64,000 nucleotides of DNA from NCBI GenBank assembly GCA_050301235.1, contig JBNKZD010000157.1, positions 1 to 64,000 of the forward strand. The letters are read 5' to 3'. A model generated the notes under the pieces. The model had not been told where the DNA came from, made no database searches, and saw only the letters and a list, made by a program, of their open reading frames with translations. This DNA comes from JAFGIN01 sp050301235 (GTDB lineage: Bacteria > Fibrobacterota > Chitinivibrionia > Chitinivibrionales > Chitinispirillaceae). Positions 55,170 to 64,000 of the stretch are shown one piece after another; within the stretch, counting starts at the first letter, position 1; each line of letters starts with the position of its first letter. The translations under genes were made by a program, and so were the position numbers.

Positions 55170-56270
55170 ATGTATCTTCAGCATGAAGAGTCTATCAATA
55201 GAGATATGCAACGGATACGTGATCATATTGTTGAAATGGCCCGTTGGACCGAAAATTCGCTTCGTGACACTGTTAAATGCTGTCTGGAACACAATCACAC
55301 ACTCGCGTACGGAATAATTCTGAGAGATCAGTATATCGATGAGAAGGAAAAAGAGATCGATCGGCTCTGCCTTGAATTCATTGTCCGGCAGCAACCTGTT
55401 GCTCACTCGCTCCGTTTTGCTTTCAGTGCGATCAAACTTAATATAGAGATTGAACGGGTAGGTGATTATGCCGAGAGCATGGCCCGCCATCTGTTTAAAA
55501 TGAATGGATGGCCTGAGAGTAATTGTAAATCAGGTATTCTTGAACTCGCGAATCTTGCAATTTCCATGTTTCATGATGCTATCGAAGCATTTATTAAGGA
55601 ATCAGCAGATCTTGCAAAAAAAGCAATTATGAATGAGGAAAAAGTTGATTATTTACGTGATTCCTGTATAAAAGGACTACTGGAAATTAATAAAAACAAT
55701 GAAGTTCCTCTTGCACTATTAAATATTATCCGTCGATTTGAACGCGTGGCAGATCAAGCACGCAATATATGTATGGAAGTTATATATCTTTCTACTGGCG
55801 AGTATGCAAAACATCCCGGAGCAGAAGCATTCAGAGTACTTTTTGTTGATGAACATAACTCATTGCGCAGTCGTATTGCTGAATCAGTAGCATGTCGATT
55901 GAATCAGTCTCGTTTTATTTTCGCCAGTGCGGGGATTGATCCGAAGTCTGTAGATCAGCGCACTGTTGATTTTATGAAACGCAAAGGGTACGATATTTCA
56001 AATACCACTTCACGATCTGTTCTTCAGATACCAAATCTTGATAGGTATAATGTGATTATTGCTTTCTCTCCGGAAGCAAAACAGATCTTTCCCAGGGAAT
56101 ATAGAAAAACAATTTACCTCGATTGGGAAGTTGAAGCACCCTCATTTACGAGGGATACTCCTGAGGTCATTGATGAAAAGCTCGAAAACATATTTCAATT
56201 TGTAACCAAACATGTAGAAAATCTCATTAGCGCTGTCATTGGAACGGAGATACAGCAGGAAGGTCGATAA
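55170..56270 (+). CDS. phoU: PhoU fused to an inactive LMW-phosphatase/ArsC-like domain
   Basis: 366 residues. Residues 1-212 are two PhoU three-helix bundles, each with the E/D-rich metal motif (KLNIEIERVGDYAE at 89-102, IIRRFERVADQARNI at 186-200). Residues about 220-350 follow the LMW protein tyrosine phosphatase/arsenate reductase pattern: VLFVDEHNSLRS (223-234) aligns with the P-loop VLFVCxHNxxRS. The catalytic Cys is Asp227; the loop Arg233 is kept. The extra domain is therefore probably a binding module. PhoU regulates Pst activity and PhoR. The stop overlaps the pstS start by 1 bp. Confidence 0.85.
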   Translation: MYLQHEESINRDMQRIRDHIVEMARWTENSLRDTVKCCLEHNHTLAYGIILRDQYIDEKEKEIDRLCLEFIVRQQPVAHSLRFAFSAIKLNIEIERVGDYAESMARHLFKMNGWPESNCKSGILELANLAISMFHDAIEAFIKESADLAKKAIMNEEKVDYLRDSCIKGLLEINKNNEVPLALLNIIRRFERVADQARNICMEVIYLSTGEYAKHPGAEAFRVLFVDEHNSLRSRIAESVACRLNQSRFIFASAGIDPKSVDQRTVDFMKRKGYDISNTTSRSVLQIPNLDRYNVIIAFSPEAKQIFPREYRKTIYLDWEVEAPSFTRDTPEVIDEKLENIFQFVTKHVENLISAVIGTEIQQEGR

Positions 56271-57178
56271 TGAAAACACTTCTGATTAAAAAAACATCCC
56301 GCCTGAGCACTTTCGCAACACTCTGCTTATGCGCACTGCTTTGTCAATGCGGTAAAAAGGATTCAAAAACTGCTACTGAGACCACGACAATTCAGGTAAA
56401 GGGCTCTGACACGATGGTCAATGTCGCACAGGCTTGGGCTGAAGAGTATTCAGCTGTGGCGAAGGATGTTGAAGTTGAAGTTTCCGGGGGCGGATCAGGT
56501 GTCGGTCTTGCTGCACTTGTAAAAGGTACCATCGATATCGCAAACGCCAGTCGTGATATCAAAGCAGAAGAGATTAAGCTTGCTAAACAAAATACCGGTA
56601 AAGAACCGAAAGAGTTTATTGTCGGTTACGATGCACTCGCAGTTTATGTCAATAAAGATAATCCAATTGAAGAGATAACACTCGATCAGCTTAAGCAGAT
56701 TTTTGCTGAAGGTGGTAAAGTTACTAAATGGTCAGATCTTGGAATTACTATTCCAGGTGCATCTTCAGATGAAATTGTCAGAGTTAGTCGTCAATCAAGT
56801 TCAGGTACCTATGAATTTTTCAGGGAACATGTTTTGAATAATACAGATTTCAAGCTTGGTTCCAGAGATATGAATGGTTCCAAGGAAGTTGTTGAACTTG
56901 TAGGAAGTACAAAAACTGCAATTGGTTACAGTGGTATGGGGTATGCAAATGAGGGTGTAAAAATGTTGAAAATAAAGACAGATAATGGTTCTTTTGCACC
57001 AACGGTGGAAAATGCTCAAAGTAAAGTATATCCACTCGCCCGGTCACTTCAGATGTACACTCTGGGGGAACCTGAAGGTGCTGTTAAAAAATATATTGAC
57101 TGGATTATTTCCGCTGAAGGTCAGAAGATTCTTTCTGACAATGGCTACGTTCCATTGTCAGGTAAAAGTGCTGACTGA
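56270..57178 (+). CDS. pstS: Phosphate-binding protein of the Pst transporter
   Basis: 302 residues with a lipoprotein-type signal ending ALLCQCGKK (Cys27 candidate). Typical PstS motifs: KGSDTMVNVAQAW (phosphate loop), EVEVSGGGSGVGLAALVKGTIDIANASRD and SRQSSSGTYEFFREHV. It captures phosphate in the periplasm and hands it to PstCA. It is the second gene of the operon. Confidence 0.94.
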   Translation: MKTLLIKKTSRLSTFATLCLCALLCQCGKKDSKTATETTTIQVKGSDTMVNVAQAWAEEYSAVAKDVEVEVSGGGSGVGLAALVKGTIDIANASRDIKAEEIKLAKQNTGKEPKEFIVGYDALAVYVNKDNPIEEITLDQLKQIFAEGGKVTKWSDLGITIPGASSDEIVRVSRQSSSGTYEFFREHVLNNTDFKLGSRDMNGSKEVVELVGSTKTAIGYSGMGYANEGVKMLKIKTDNGSFAPTVENAQSKVYPLARSLQMYTLGEPEGAVKKYIDWIISAEGQKILSDNGYVPLSGKSAD

Positions 57179-57201
57179 TAATCATTTTCAACTGGAGTTT
57201 T

Positions 57202-58161
57202 GTGAGTCCTACAACAACCGAATCTGCTGTTCCGATACCTGAAAGTGTACCTGTAAAGGTACAAAGGACCGGTCGCCCGCAATGGGCAGTAGTTGGTGAG
57301 CAGTTGCTGGAAATGCTTATCCGTTTTTGCGGTATAAGTGCAATTATTTTTGTGCTCGCTATTTTCTTTTTTGTTTTCAAAGAAGCGTTACCGATTCTGT
57401 ACAACGGAAATTTTAATTTCAAAGAGTTTCTTTTCAGTACAGAATGGTACCCGACATCGGTTTCAAATGTCAGGTATGGTACACTAGCTTTGCTGGTTGG
57501 CAGTTTTACGGTAACCGCACTGGCAATGGCGATTGCAGTCCCGTTCGGTCTTGGTGCTGCTATCTACATTTCTGAATTCTGTGGTCCAAAACAAAAAGAA
57601 ACACTCAAAATAACAATTGAACTTCTTGCGGCTATTCCCAGCGTTGTCTGGGGGTTCATCGGGTTGACTGTTATCAGTAAGTTGATTACATTTATTACAG
57701 GAGCACCTGTTGGAGTCAACCTGCTCAATGGAAGTATCATTCTGGCGCTGATGAGTGTTCCTATAATTGTATCAATTGGTGAAGATGCTCTGAAAGCGGT
57801 ACCGGACTCATTTCGTGAAGCATCTATTGCTATGGGAACAACGAAATGGCAGTTGATCCTGCGCGTGTTGCTCCCTGCAGCAAAAAATGGCCTTCTGGCA
57901 GCGGTGCTTTTAGGTGTTGGCAGAGCTGTCGGAGAGACTATGGCTGTTTTGATGGCTACCGGGCATTCGGTACAGATCCCACACGGTATTTTTGATTCTG
58001 TTCGGACTCTTACTGCAAATATAGCAGCAGAACTGGGTGAAGCTGCAGCGGGCTCACCCCATTACAGAGTATTGTTTCTTACAGGAATCCTTCTTTTCCT
58101 GATTACATTTATAGTAAATCTGACTGCTGATTTTGTCATCCGAGGAGTAAAAAGGAAATAA
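57202..58161 (+). CDS. pstC: Phosphate ABC transporter permease
   Basis: 319 residues, starting at GTG 57202 behind CTGGAG. A hydrophilic N-terminal extension, then six membrane helices, with the binding-protein-dependent transport signature EAPDS-like loop at EDALKAVPDSFREASIAMGTTKWQLILRV, the contact site for the ATPase. With PstA it forms the inner-membrane channel. Confidence 0.94.
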   Translation: MSPTTTESAVPIPESVPVKVQRTGRPQWAVVGEQLLEMLIRFCGISAIIFVLAIFFFVFKEALPILYNGNFNFKEFLFSTEWYPTSVSNVRYGTLALLVGSFTVTALAMAIAVPFGLGAAIYISEFCGPKQKETLKITIELLAAIPSVVWGFIGLTVISKLITFITGAPVGVNLLNGSIILALMSVPIIVSIGEDALKAVPDSFREASIAMGTTKWQLILRVLLPAAKNGLLAAVLLGVGRAVGETMAVLMATGHSVQIPHGIFDSVRTLTANIAAELGEAAAGSPHYRVLFLTGILLFLITFIVNLTADFVIRGVKRK

Positions 58162-58164
58162 CCC

Positions 58165-59070
58165 ATGCAACAAACGGCTGTCACAAAGTTTACAAAAACA
58201 CCATTCGTACGAAAAAAAGAACGCAATCAACTGATCGCACGGTGGATGTTCTTCAGTATGGCAATACTTATGATCATACCGTTGTTAACGATAATCGGAT
58301 ATCTTGTTTACCATGCAGCTCCATCACTGAACCTGGATTTCCTTCTTGAAGTTCCCAAACGGGGAATGCGTGAGGGAGGTGTCTGGCCTGCACTGGTTGG
58401 AACCATCTATCTGGTTTTTATCTCACTTGCAGTTTCTGCCCCAATCGGTGTACTTGCTGCAATTTATCTTAACGAATATGCAAAGGATAACTGGTTCAAC
58501 CGAATCATAAATCTGGCAGTAATCAACCTGGCTGGTGTGCCGAGTATTGTACACGCTCTTTTTGGTCTTGGAGCTTTTGTGTATGCAGCGAAATTCGGGT
58601 ATTCTGTATTGTCTGCTTCTTTGACTCTTGCGATCATGACATTGCCGGTCATAATTGCAAGTACACGTGAAGCGCTTTCTTCGGTACCAAGAACCTTTCG
58701 TGAAGCCTGCTGGAATGTCGGCGCTACACGCTGGCAGACTATAAAATCGGTCGTGTTGCCAAACTCCATAAGCGGAATTTTGACCGGAGTGATTCTGCAG
58801 GTAAGTCGTGCTGCCGGAGAGACAGCTCCGATTATGTTTACAGGAGCAGTTTTTTATAAGGCAGTGAAACGCGGGGATCTTTTTCCCTATCAGCTTACCG
58901 ATCAATGTATGGCACTTTCGATGCATCTCTATACGGTTACGACTCAGGTTCCAGGTGTAAAAGAGTCGGTTTCTTTCGCAACTGCTGTAGTTTTGCTCGG
59001 CGTAGTATTACTGGTAAATGCAAGTGCGATTTCACTGCGCGTGTGGATGCGCAACAGAAAGAAATGGTAA
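58165..59070 (+). CDS. pstA: Phosphate ABC transporter permease
   Basis: 301 residues, six helices. The coupling loop REALSSVPRTFREACWNVGATRWQT is present. It begins 3 bp after pstC and ends 4 bp before the first ATPase gene, so the genes are tightly coupled. Partner of PstC. Confidence 0.94.
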   Translation: MQQTAVTKFTKTPFVRKKERNQLIARWMFFSMAILMIIPLLTIIGYLVYHAAPSLNLDFLLEVPKRGMREGGVWPALVGTIYLVFISLAVSAPIGVLAAIYLNEYAKDNWFNRIINLAVINLAGVPSIVHALFGLGAFVYAAKFGYSVLSASLTLAIMTLPVIIASTREALSSVPRTFREACWNVGATRWQTIKSVVLPNSISGILTGVILQVSRAAGETAPIMFTGAVFYKAVKRGDLFPYQLTDQCMALSMHLYTVTTQVPGVKESVSFATAVVLLGVVLLVNASAISLRVWMRNRKKW

Positions 59071-59074
59071 CTGA

Positions 59075-59839
59075 GTGGAAAATAACAATATTGCAATAGC
59101 TGTAAGAGACCTGCGCCTTTCATATAACGCAAAGGAAGTGATTCATGGTATCTCATTTGACATCTATCGTAATGAGATTTTCAGTATTATCGGGCCTGCG
59201 CAGTCCGGGAAAACATCTCTTCTGCGCTGTCTCAACCGGACAATCGAATTTACTTCCGGTGTTACAGTTACAGGTAAGGTCATGTTTGACGGTAAAAATG
59301 TTCATACCTTGAAAAATGTATATGACCTTCGTCGCAAGATCGGAATGGTGGCACCATTGCCGGTGGGGTTGCCGATCTCTATTTACGATAATGTCGCATT
59401 TGCACCGCGTTGTGCCGGTTTAACAAAGAAGAGTGATCTTGATGGACTTGTCGAAAAATGTCTGCGTCAGGCTGCTTTGTGGGATGAAGTAAAAGACCGT
59501 CTATATAACCTTGGTACAGCGCTTTCCGGTGGACAGCAGCAACGTTTGACAATTGCACGTGCCCTTTCACATCAACCTGAGGTACTCTGTCTTGATGAGT
59601 TTTCGATCGCGATCGATCCGGTAACAACCATGCGTATAGAGGATGTCCTTATCGAACTGAAAAATGAAATGACTATCATACTGGTAACCAACCTGACTCA
59701 TCAGGCAAAACGGCTCGGTTCCCGGACTATGTTTCTATATAATGGAAACCTTGTAGAACTTGACACCAATGAAGTTATTTTCTCGAAAAATCCGGGCAAA
59801 AAAGAAACCTACGAATATATCAATGGATTGTTTGGATAA
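59075..59839 (+). CDS. pstB: Phosphate ABC transporter ATPase 1, degenerate Q- and H-loops
   Basis: 254 residues, starting at GTG 59075. Walker A GPAQSGKT (40-47), signature LSGGQ (150-154) and Walker B with LDE (Asp174, Glu175) are intact. The Q-loop reads GMVAPLP where PstB has GMVFQ, so Gln is Pro94. The switch His is Asn206 (VTN instead of VTH). Alone it would have poor hydrolysis. The next gene has the opposite set of losses, so the two likely form a heterodimer in which this subunit gives its good signature motif to the partner's site. Confidence 0.88.
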   Translation: MENNNIAIAVRDLRLSYNAKEVIHGISFDIYRNEIFSIIGPAQSGKTSLLRCLNRTIEFTSGVTVTGKVMFDGKNVHTLKNVYDLRRKIGMVAPLPVGLPISIYDNVAFAPRCAGLTKKSDLDGLVEKCLRQAALWDEVKDRLYNLGTALSGGQQQRLTIARALSHQPEVLCLDEFSIAIDPVTTMRIEDVLIELKNEMTIILVTNLTHQAKRLGSRTMFLYNGNLVELDTNEVIFSKNPGKKETYEYINGLFG

Positions 59840-60630
59840 TGGATACAAATTCAAAATCGACTTCAGTTGAATACGGTGTCACTACCCGGGATCTTAATCT
59901 CTGGTATGGGAAGTTTCAGGCTTTGAAGTCTGTAAATCTTTCGGTAAAAAAAGGGATGATTACATCGTTAATCGGGCCGAGTGGTTGCGGAAAAACGACG
60001 CTTCTGCGTTGCTTCAATCGTATCAACGAAAGGTTCAGTTACGTGAAAACTGCCGGGGAGATAATAATCCTTGGTAAAAATATTTATGATTCCGATGTTT
60101 CTCTGATTGAGCTGCGAAAAAGTGTGGGTATGGTTTTTCAACGTCCTAATCCACTACCTATCTCTGTGTATGAAAATGTCGTTTTCGGTTTGAAAGTGCA
60201 TACACCACGCAGTCAACTTAAAAAAAGTGTTCTGGATAATGCTGTTGAAAAAGCACTTACCGAAGTAGGACTGTGGAAAGATCTTAAAGATAAGCTCAAA
60301 GTAAAGGCTACAACTCTTCAGCTCGAACAGCAGCAGAAACTCTGCATTGCGCGGCTGTTGCCACTGAAACCGGAAATTATCCTTATGGATGAACCCTGTT
60401 CCGCACTTGATGTTGAGGGGACACACGCTATTGAAGAGCTGATGTTCAGTTTGCGCGGGAGCTATACTATAATAATTGTAACGCATAATATGGCTCAAGC
60501 CAGACGTGCCAGTGATGAGTGTGTGTTTATGCTTCTGGGCGAACTCATCGAGCATACAAGTACCGGAGATCTTTTTATCAATCCGAAAAACCCCAAAACT
60601 GCGGATTATATTGAAGGACGTTACGGATGA
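59839..60630 (+). CDS. pstB: Phosphate ABC transporter ATPase 2, degenerate signature motif
   Basis: 263 residues; its ATG overlaps the preceding stop. Walker A GPSGCGKT (46-53), Q-loop Gln101 (GMVFQRPNP), Walker B Asp184-Glu185 and His216 (VTHNM) are intact. The ABC signature is LQLEQ (160-164) in place of LSGGQ. Paired with ATPase 1, the site built from this protein's Walker A/Q/H and the other's LSGGQ would be complete, and the other site degenerate. Last gene of the operon. Confidence 0.88.
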   Translation: MDTNSKSTSVEYGVTTRDLNLWYGKFQALKSVNLSVKKGMITSLIGPSGCGKTTLLRCFNRINERFSYVKTAGEIIILGKNIYDSDVSLIELRKSVGMVFQRPNPLPISVYENVVFGLKVHTPRSQLKKSVLDNAVEKALTEVGLWKDLKDKLKVKATTLQLEQQQKLCIARLLPLKPEIILMDEPCSALDVEGTHAIEELMFSLRGSYTIIIVTHNMAQARRASDECVFMLLGELIEHTSTGDLFINPKNPKTADYIEGRYG

Positions 60631-61164
60631 GAAGAGGTCGGAGATTCACTAATCACTAATCACTTATAATGTGGACGCCCGGGGCGATTTGGTGGGGGTT
60701 TTACAAGAATGCTATTAGAAGTAGGCTTTTAGCTATTAGCTGTTATTATGAACTTCTTTGCTAACTGCCAATAGCAAATAGCCAACAGCTTTTTGTGCCC
60801 TCACCTAGTGGCCTTTGATGTCGTTGGATTTGAGGTATCGCGGTGTTCTTATATTTTGTATGACCCAGGTGTGTAATTCAAATCCCAAAATTTTTCAGCC
60901 TCTAAGTTCTCAACCACCCTTAACCCGCTATCGAACTCACTTTCACCACATCTGTTTTCGCACGCACAGTGGTTATCACAGATGAGACTGTAACTGCTGC
61001 AATCACAATTATTCCGCCCGTGAACGTTTTTATTCCCGGTGTTTCTCCTAATTGGGATTAGAAGCAGGAATGCATTGATAGTATCATACTTATTTCTGTT
61101 TGCTTCAAATGTGTATATCTAAATTTTATAGACAAAATGCTCTTAGCTGAATATAATGTAACTT
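60631..61164. other. Intergenic region after the pst operon
   Basis: Holds repeated AGCTATTAGCTGTT/GCCAATAGCAAATAGCC motifs (60718-60796) forming an imperfect palindrome, and a 14-mer TGGACGCCCGGGGC (60672-60685) that also occurs at 11415-11428. No gene is supported. The following NTPase start lacks a clear ribosome-binding site. Confidence 0.5.
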
Positions 61165-63399
61165 ATGGCGGATCAGGAACAAGCATTACTTGCAATAAAT
61201 ACGGTAACATCACTTGAACCCATGCGGGTAGCACTACAAAACAACTGTTTAGAACGTGTTACTGTTCAATATCACTCAATATTTGATCTGAACACCTATA
61301 CTCCCAATGGATTGGAAAAACTGTTCAAATCCGGATTTGATTCGGGAACTGTATCGATAACGCTGCTCAGCCCTCCAGGAGTTGGAAAATCAACACTGCT
61401 ATGCAGGCTTGCTTTGGATTGGTCGGAAAAGTGCCTGGTATTTTTCTGCAGTGCCGAGGAACTTCAGAATAACACGGAACCCTTTGAAAAATATATCATT
61501 AAAAGGTGTTCAGAGATAACCGGTATTGATATCGTATCTGATCTAGAGCAATTTAAAACGATGCTGATAGAGCATAAAATGCCCTTTATTATTATCGTGG
61601 ACAGTGTTGAGCAGGTTTCAAAAACAGCAGCTTTTTATAATTCATTCAGTACAATGCAGTCCGCATTAATTCATGATCAGATTCGATTTTTGAATGCCTG
61701 TGATGATCAGATTTTTTATCAGGCAGATACCAAATTTTTTGAACGTTTTACTTTATCATATAGATGGCCGGATTTTGCCAATGTCGGATTCACAAGTGAT
61801 GATTTTTTTACGCCACTTTTAAGTTCATATTTCAGGAATCATGAGATCTCAACAGAACTTACCGGCAAAGCCAGAGAGTGGTGCCGGATTCCCCTGTATC
61901 TTAAACTGTTCTCAAATGTATACCATAAACAGAATCTTCAGAAGGTTGAAACCCTGAAATTGAAATATCTGTTTGATCGTTACATTGCTACAGTCTGTCA
62001 GAAAATAGTAATAGTATGCGGAAAAACATTAGATGCAAACCAGGTGGCTGGATTCATTGAACGGTGTGCATTGGTCGTTTTCAGAGAACGTACAGAATGT
62101 ATACAGTGGAATCGTTTTGAATCCGAAGTGTTAACAGGTGTAAATGAATCACTGGATACGCTGAGCAAAGGTTTTTCTCATGGTGCAATTATGACGCTCA
62201 GTAGTGAAAACGAGTGTGTATGCATACGATTTGATCAGTTATTATTTCAGGCGTATATTACAGCTCGGGCTCTGGTCTCTGAGATGCAGTGGGACAGCAA
62301 GTCGGATCAGCAGATTGCGGAAGATATTGTAGATCTGATAAAGAGAAATGATGAAGAGAATCTGTTTCCTCACATTTTACAGGCGATGTACCTGTTACTC
62401 GAATCGATGAGGAAGAACAGGATTATGATAGATGTTTTAACACAGAAGAGGTATGGACCAAAATATAAGGCAATACTGCTCAGGTGTTTTGGTTGGCAAA
62501 ATGAGATGACAGTTCCGATCTGGCAGTTAATAAAGACGATCGAGAGAGATCAGGAACGCCAGGTGGTTGCGGCTGGTAACTATCTCAAAGCCATGCTCTT
62601 TGAACAAATGCCTGATGAACGTACTATGGAGCTCTTTTATCTGCCAACACTATCCGAAGAAAAACTACGGGCAGAAATTTTGAACAGATTACGGTTTGAT
62701 TCAACATTGTCACGCCTGGCACAGCAATTTAAACCGTATTGTCACCTCTCGGAGATTCAGTCCGGAATCATTCAGATAGTCAAGCAACTCGAAAAAATTG
62801 ATTCCCGCCCATTGCAGGCGGGGGCATTAAACCTGATTGATCTCATCTTTGATTACGATGCGCATAAAGGTATTGAAGTCATGAAGAACTGGCAGAATTT
62901 TGCCAAAGCTGATGTTGGGGTTCTTAATACATGGTGTGATGTTGCTTGTCGGAATGCTCCGACCATTTTTCACGATTTCTGGGATACCTATGTTTTTACA
63001 TGTCAAAGCGATCGACTTTGTGCAATCAGGGTTATTCAATTCTGTCTTGCTGGCGGACAAAGTGCACCAGCTACTGCACTTGATCTGATTCAGAAGTTCT
63101 GGCATCTCAACAGTAATATCTCGTTGCGGGAAAAAACATACACATTTGTTACCGAGTTCGGGAGTCTGAATGCATCAGCTGCGATCAGAATCCTATCTGT
63201 TGCAAAGAAAGAAAACGATTCGCAGCCTTCACCGCACAAACTTGAAACACGGGAAATGATATGTAAGGCATCAATCAACTGCTTTGAGAAAAAACCTGCC
63301 GCCTTTAAACCACTCATCCAGGATTGGCTGGCGCACGATGATCCCAAAATCAAGCAACTTGTAAAAGAATCGATTCTGCGTGTGAAGGAACAGAAATAG
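61165..63399 (+). CDS. STAND/NACHT-like P-loop NTPase with helical C-terminal region
   Basis: 744 residues, soluble. Walker A is SPPGVGKSTLL (GVGKS around residues 72-76), Walker B FIIIVDSVEQ (Asp146; the usual second acid is Ser). Between residues 180 and 265 an EWCRIPLYLKLF motif resembles the winged-helix end of NACHT/STAND modules. Residues about 290-744 are helical, probably HEAT/TPR-like. No effector domain is seen at either end. Such proteins often sense a ligand by their repeats; this one has no defence partner in view. Exact family unknown. Confidence 0.55.
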   Translation: MADQEQALLAINTVTSLEPMRVALQNNCLERVTVQYHSIFDLNTYTPNGLEKLFKSGFDSGTVSITLLSPPGVGKSTLLCRLALDWSEKCLVFFCSAEELQNNTEPFEKYIIKRCSEITGIDIVSDLEQFKTMLIEHKMPFIIIVDSVEQVSKTAAFYNSFSTMQSALIHDQIRFLNACDDQIFYQADTKFFERFTLSYRWPDFANVGFTSDDFFTPLLSSYFRNHEISTELTGKAREWCRIPLYLKLFSNVYHKQNLQKVETLKLKYLFDRYIATVCQKIVIVCGKTLDANQVAGFIERCALVVFRERTECIQWNRFESEVLTGVNESLDTLSKGFSHGAIMTLSSENECVCIRFDQLLFQAYITARALVSEMQWDSKSDQQIAEDIVDLIKRNDEENLFPHILQAMYLLLESMRKNRIMIDVLTQKRYGPKYKAILLRCFGWQNEMTVPIWQLIKTIERDQERQVVAAGNYLKAMLFEQMPDERTMELFYLPTLSEEKLRAEILNRLRFDSTLSRLAQQFKPYCHLSEIQSGIIQIVKQLEKIDSRPLQAGALNLIDLIFDYDAHKGIEVMKNWQNFAKADVGVLNTWCDVACRNAPTIFHDFWDTYVFTCQSDRLCAIRVIQFCLAGGQSAPATALDLIQKFWHLNSNISLREKTYTFVTEFGSLNASAAIRILSVAKKENDSQPSPHKLETREMICKASINCFEKKPAAFKPLIQDWLAHDDPKIKQLVKESILRVKEQK

Positions 63400-63646
63400 G
63401 GTAAAGAAAGTCTGACTGTGTGTGATTATATATTTCATCCAGGTTCCATGATGCCTTATCTTCTTTTATTAATCTGATTTTGCTGAAAATAGTTGAGATC
63501 CAATCAAATATATAGTATATTTGTGCGATTATTCTATAATCTGAATCGTATTCTTTTTTGATTATGTTCCCGGTGGCTTCCGGAACAGATTCGGGCGGTG
63601 ATATGATAATCAGCGGTTCGGAAAACTCTCAAACGAAAGTTTTTGC
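63400..63646. other. Intergenic region before cmk
   Basis: No gene seen. A TATA-rich stretch at 63500-63540 may hold the cmk promoter. Confidence 0.4.
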
Positions 63647-64000
63647 GTGATAATTGCGATCGATGGTCCCGCTGGTTCTGGAAAAAGTTCTACTGCTAAA
63701 GCAGTTGCTGCACGCCTTGGGATTACCTATCTTGATACTGGTGCAATGTACCGGGTCATTACCCTTAAGTGTTTACGGTCTGGGATTGCAGTTACTGATG
63801 AAAAACGGTTGCGGGAAGTTGCAAACGGTACTGTAATTGCATTTACCGGAGTGCCCCCCCAGGTCACGGTCTGGATGGATGGCGAAGATGTATCCAGCGC
63901 AATTCGCAGTGATGAGGTTACTAAAAATGTTTCTGACTACTGTGCTCCGACCGTTGTGAGAGAAGCTCTGGTCAATCAGCAGCGCAGGATAGCTGAAGGA
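63647..64000 (+). CDS. cmk: Cytidylate kinase, 5' part only
   Basis: Starts at GTG 63647 and runs off the right edge after 118 codons; the family is about 220 residues. Walker A DGPAGSGKSST, then LDTGAMYR and the substrate-binding DVSSAIRSDEV are those of CMP kinase. It phosphorylates CMP and dCMP to diphosphates. Often followed by rpsA, which would be expected beyond the window. Confidence 0.92.
   Translation, partial: MIIAIDGPAGSGKSSTAKAVAARLGITYLDTGAMYRVITLKCLRSGIAVTDEKRLREVANGTVIAFTGVPPQVTVWMDGEDVSSAIRSDEVTKNVSDYCAPTVVREALVNQQRRIAEG

Noticed and set aside
11415..60685. 14-mer TGGACGCCCGGGGC at 11415 and 60672
   Set aside because: Two short intergenic copies are not enough to define an element.
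1..64000. Search for tRNA, rRNA and CRISPR arrays
   Set aside because: No cloverleaf with CCA-type ends, no rRNA signatures and no regular repeat-spacer pattern were noticed by eye.

Overview
The window looks like a chromosomal segment of a diderm (Gram-negative-type) bacterium with moderate-to-low GC. Evidence for two membranes is an LptF-LptG fusion, predicted outer-membrane barrels, lipoproteins and large secreted modular proteins. Secreted proteins with adhesion or carbohydrate-binding modules and 'G-x-Y-hydrophobic' C-terminal tails, an FHA/kinase/FecR signalling set and a full Pst system together suggest the Fibrobacterota or a related FCB lineage. That placement is inference; no rRNA or marker gene here proves it.

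Layout. 1-5.3 kb is an accessory strip of unrelated, mostly AT-rich genes for secreted or membrane proteins, each followed by a long inverted repeat with a nearby AAC and GTT. This resembles a divergent integron-type cassette array. 5.3-8.2 kb holds a decayed redox module: a DUF6326-like pseudogene, a membrane LuxR-type regulator, a truncated flavodoxin and a polyferredoxin. 8.2-9.6 kb is non-coding and carries a fourth inverted repeat, an ORF-less group II intron of about 394 nt that begins right after the GTTG of that repeat, and an unassigned block with short direct repeats at its ends. 9.6-15 kb has an unknown protein, an RRM protein, a tail remnant of a secreted protein, a membrane spermidine-synthase-like protein and a 43-residue membrane peptide.

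15-24.3 kb has a 2043-residue secreted protein (cysteine-peptidase-like head plus discoidin, InlB-type, CBM35 and Ig modules), a frameshifted hybrid histidine kinase, a response regulator and a paralogue of the small peptide. 24.6-26.4 kb is amt-glnK behind a sigma-54 promoter. 26.6-31.2 kb holds an FG-GAP protein, small proteins, an HdeD-like protein and a radical SAM enzyme.

31.2-38.1 kb is the most unusual operon, read on the minus strand: a fused TssB-TssC-like contractile-sheath protein, a LysM-FecR protein, a CHASE2-Ser/Thr kinase and an FHA-lytic transglycosylase. The kinase/FHA pairing recalls PpkA/Fha control of type VI secretion, but no tube, baseplate or membrane-complex genes are in view.

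38.2-54.7 kb contains a Tat-signal zinc-ribbon protein, gpmI, a glycosyltransferase, a Pro/Ala/Glu-rich membrane protein, a PPC-repeat lipoprotein, a GGDEF protein with a receiver partner, the LptFG fusion, a FlgM-like protein and a VIT-VWA protein. 55.2-60.6 kb is a phosphate operon, phoU-pstS-pstC-pstA-pstB-pstB. PhoU carries an inactivated LMW-phosphatase-like domain. The two ATPases have complementary degenerate motifs, which implies a heterodimer with one working ATP site. The window ends with a STAND/NACHT-like NTPase and the start of cmk.
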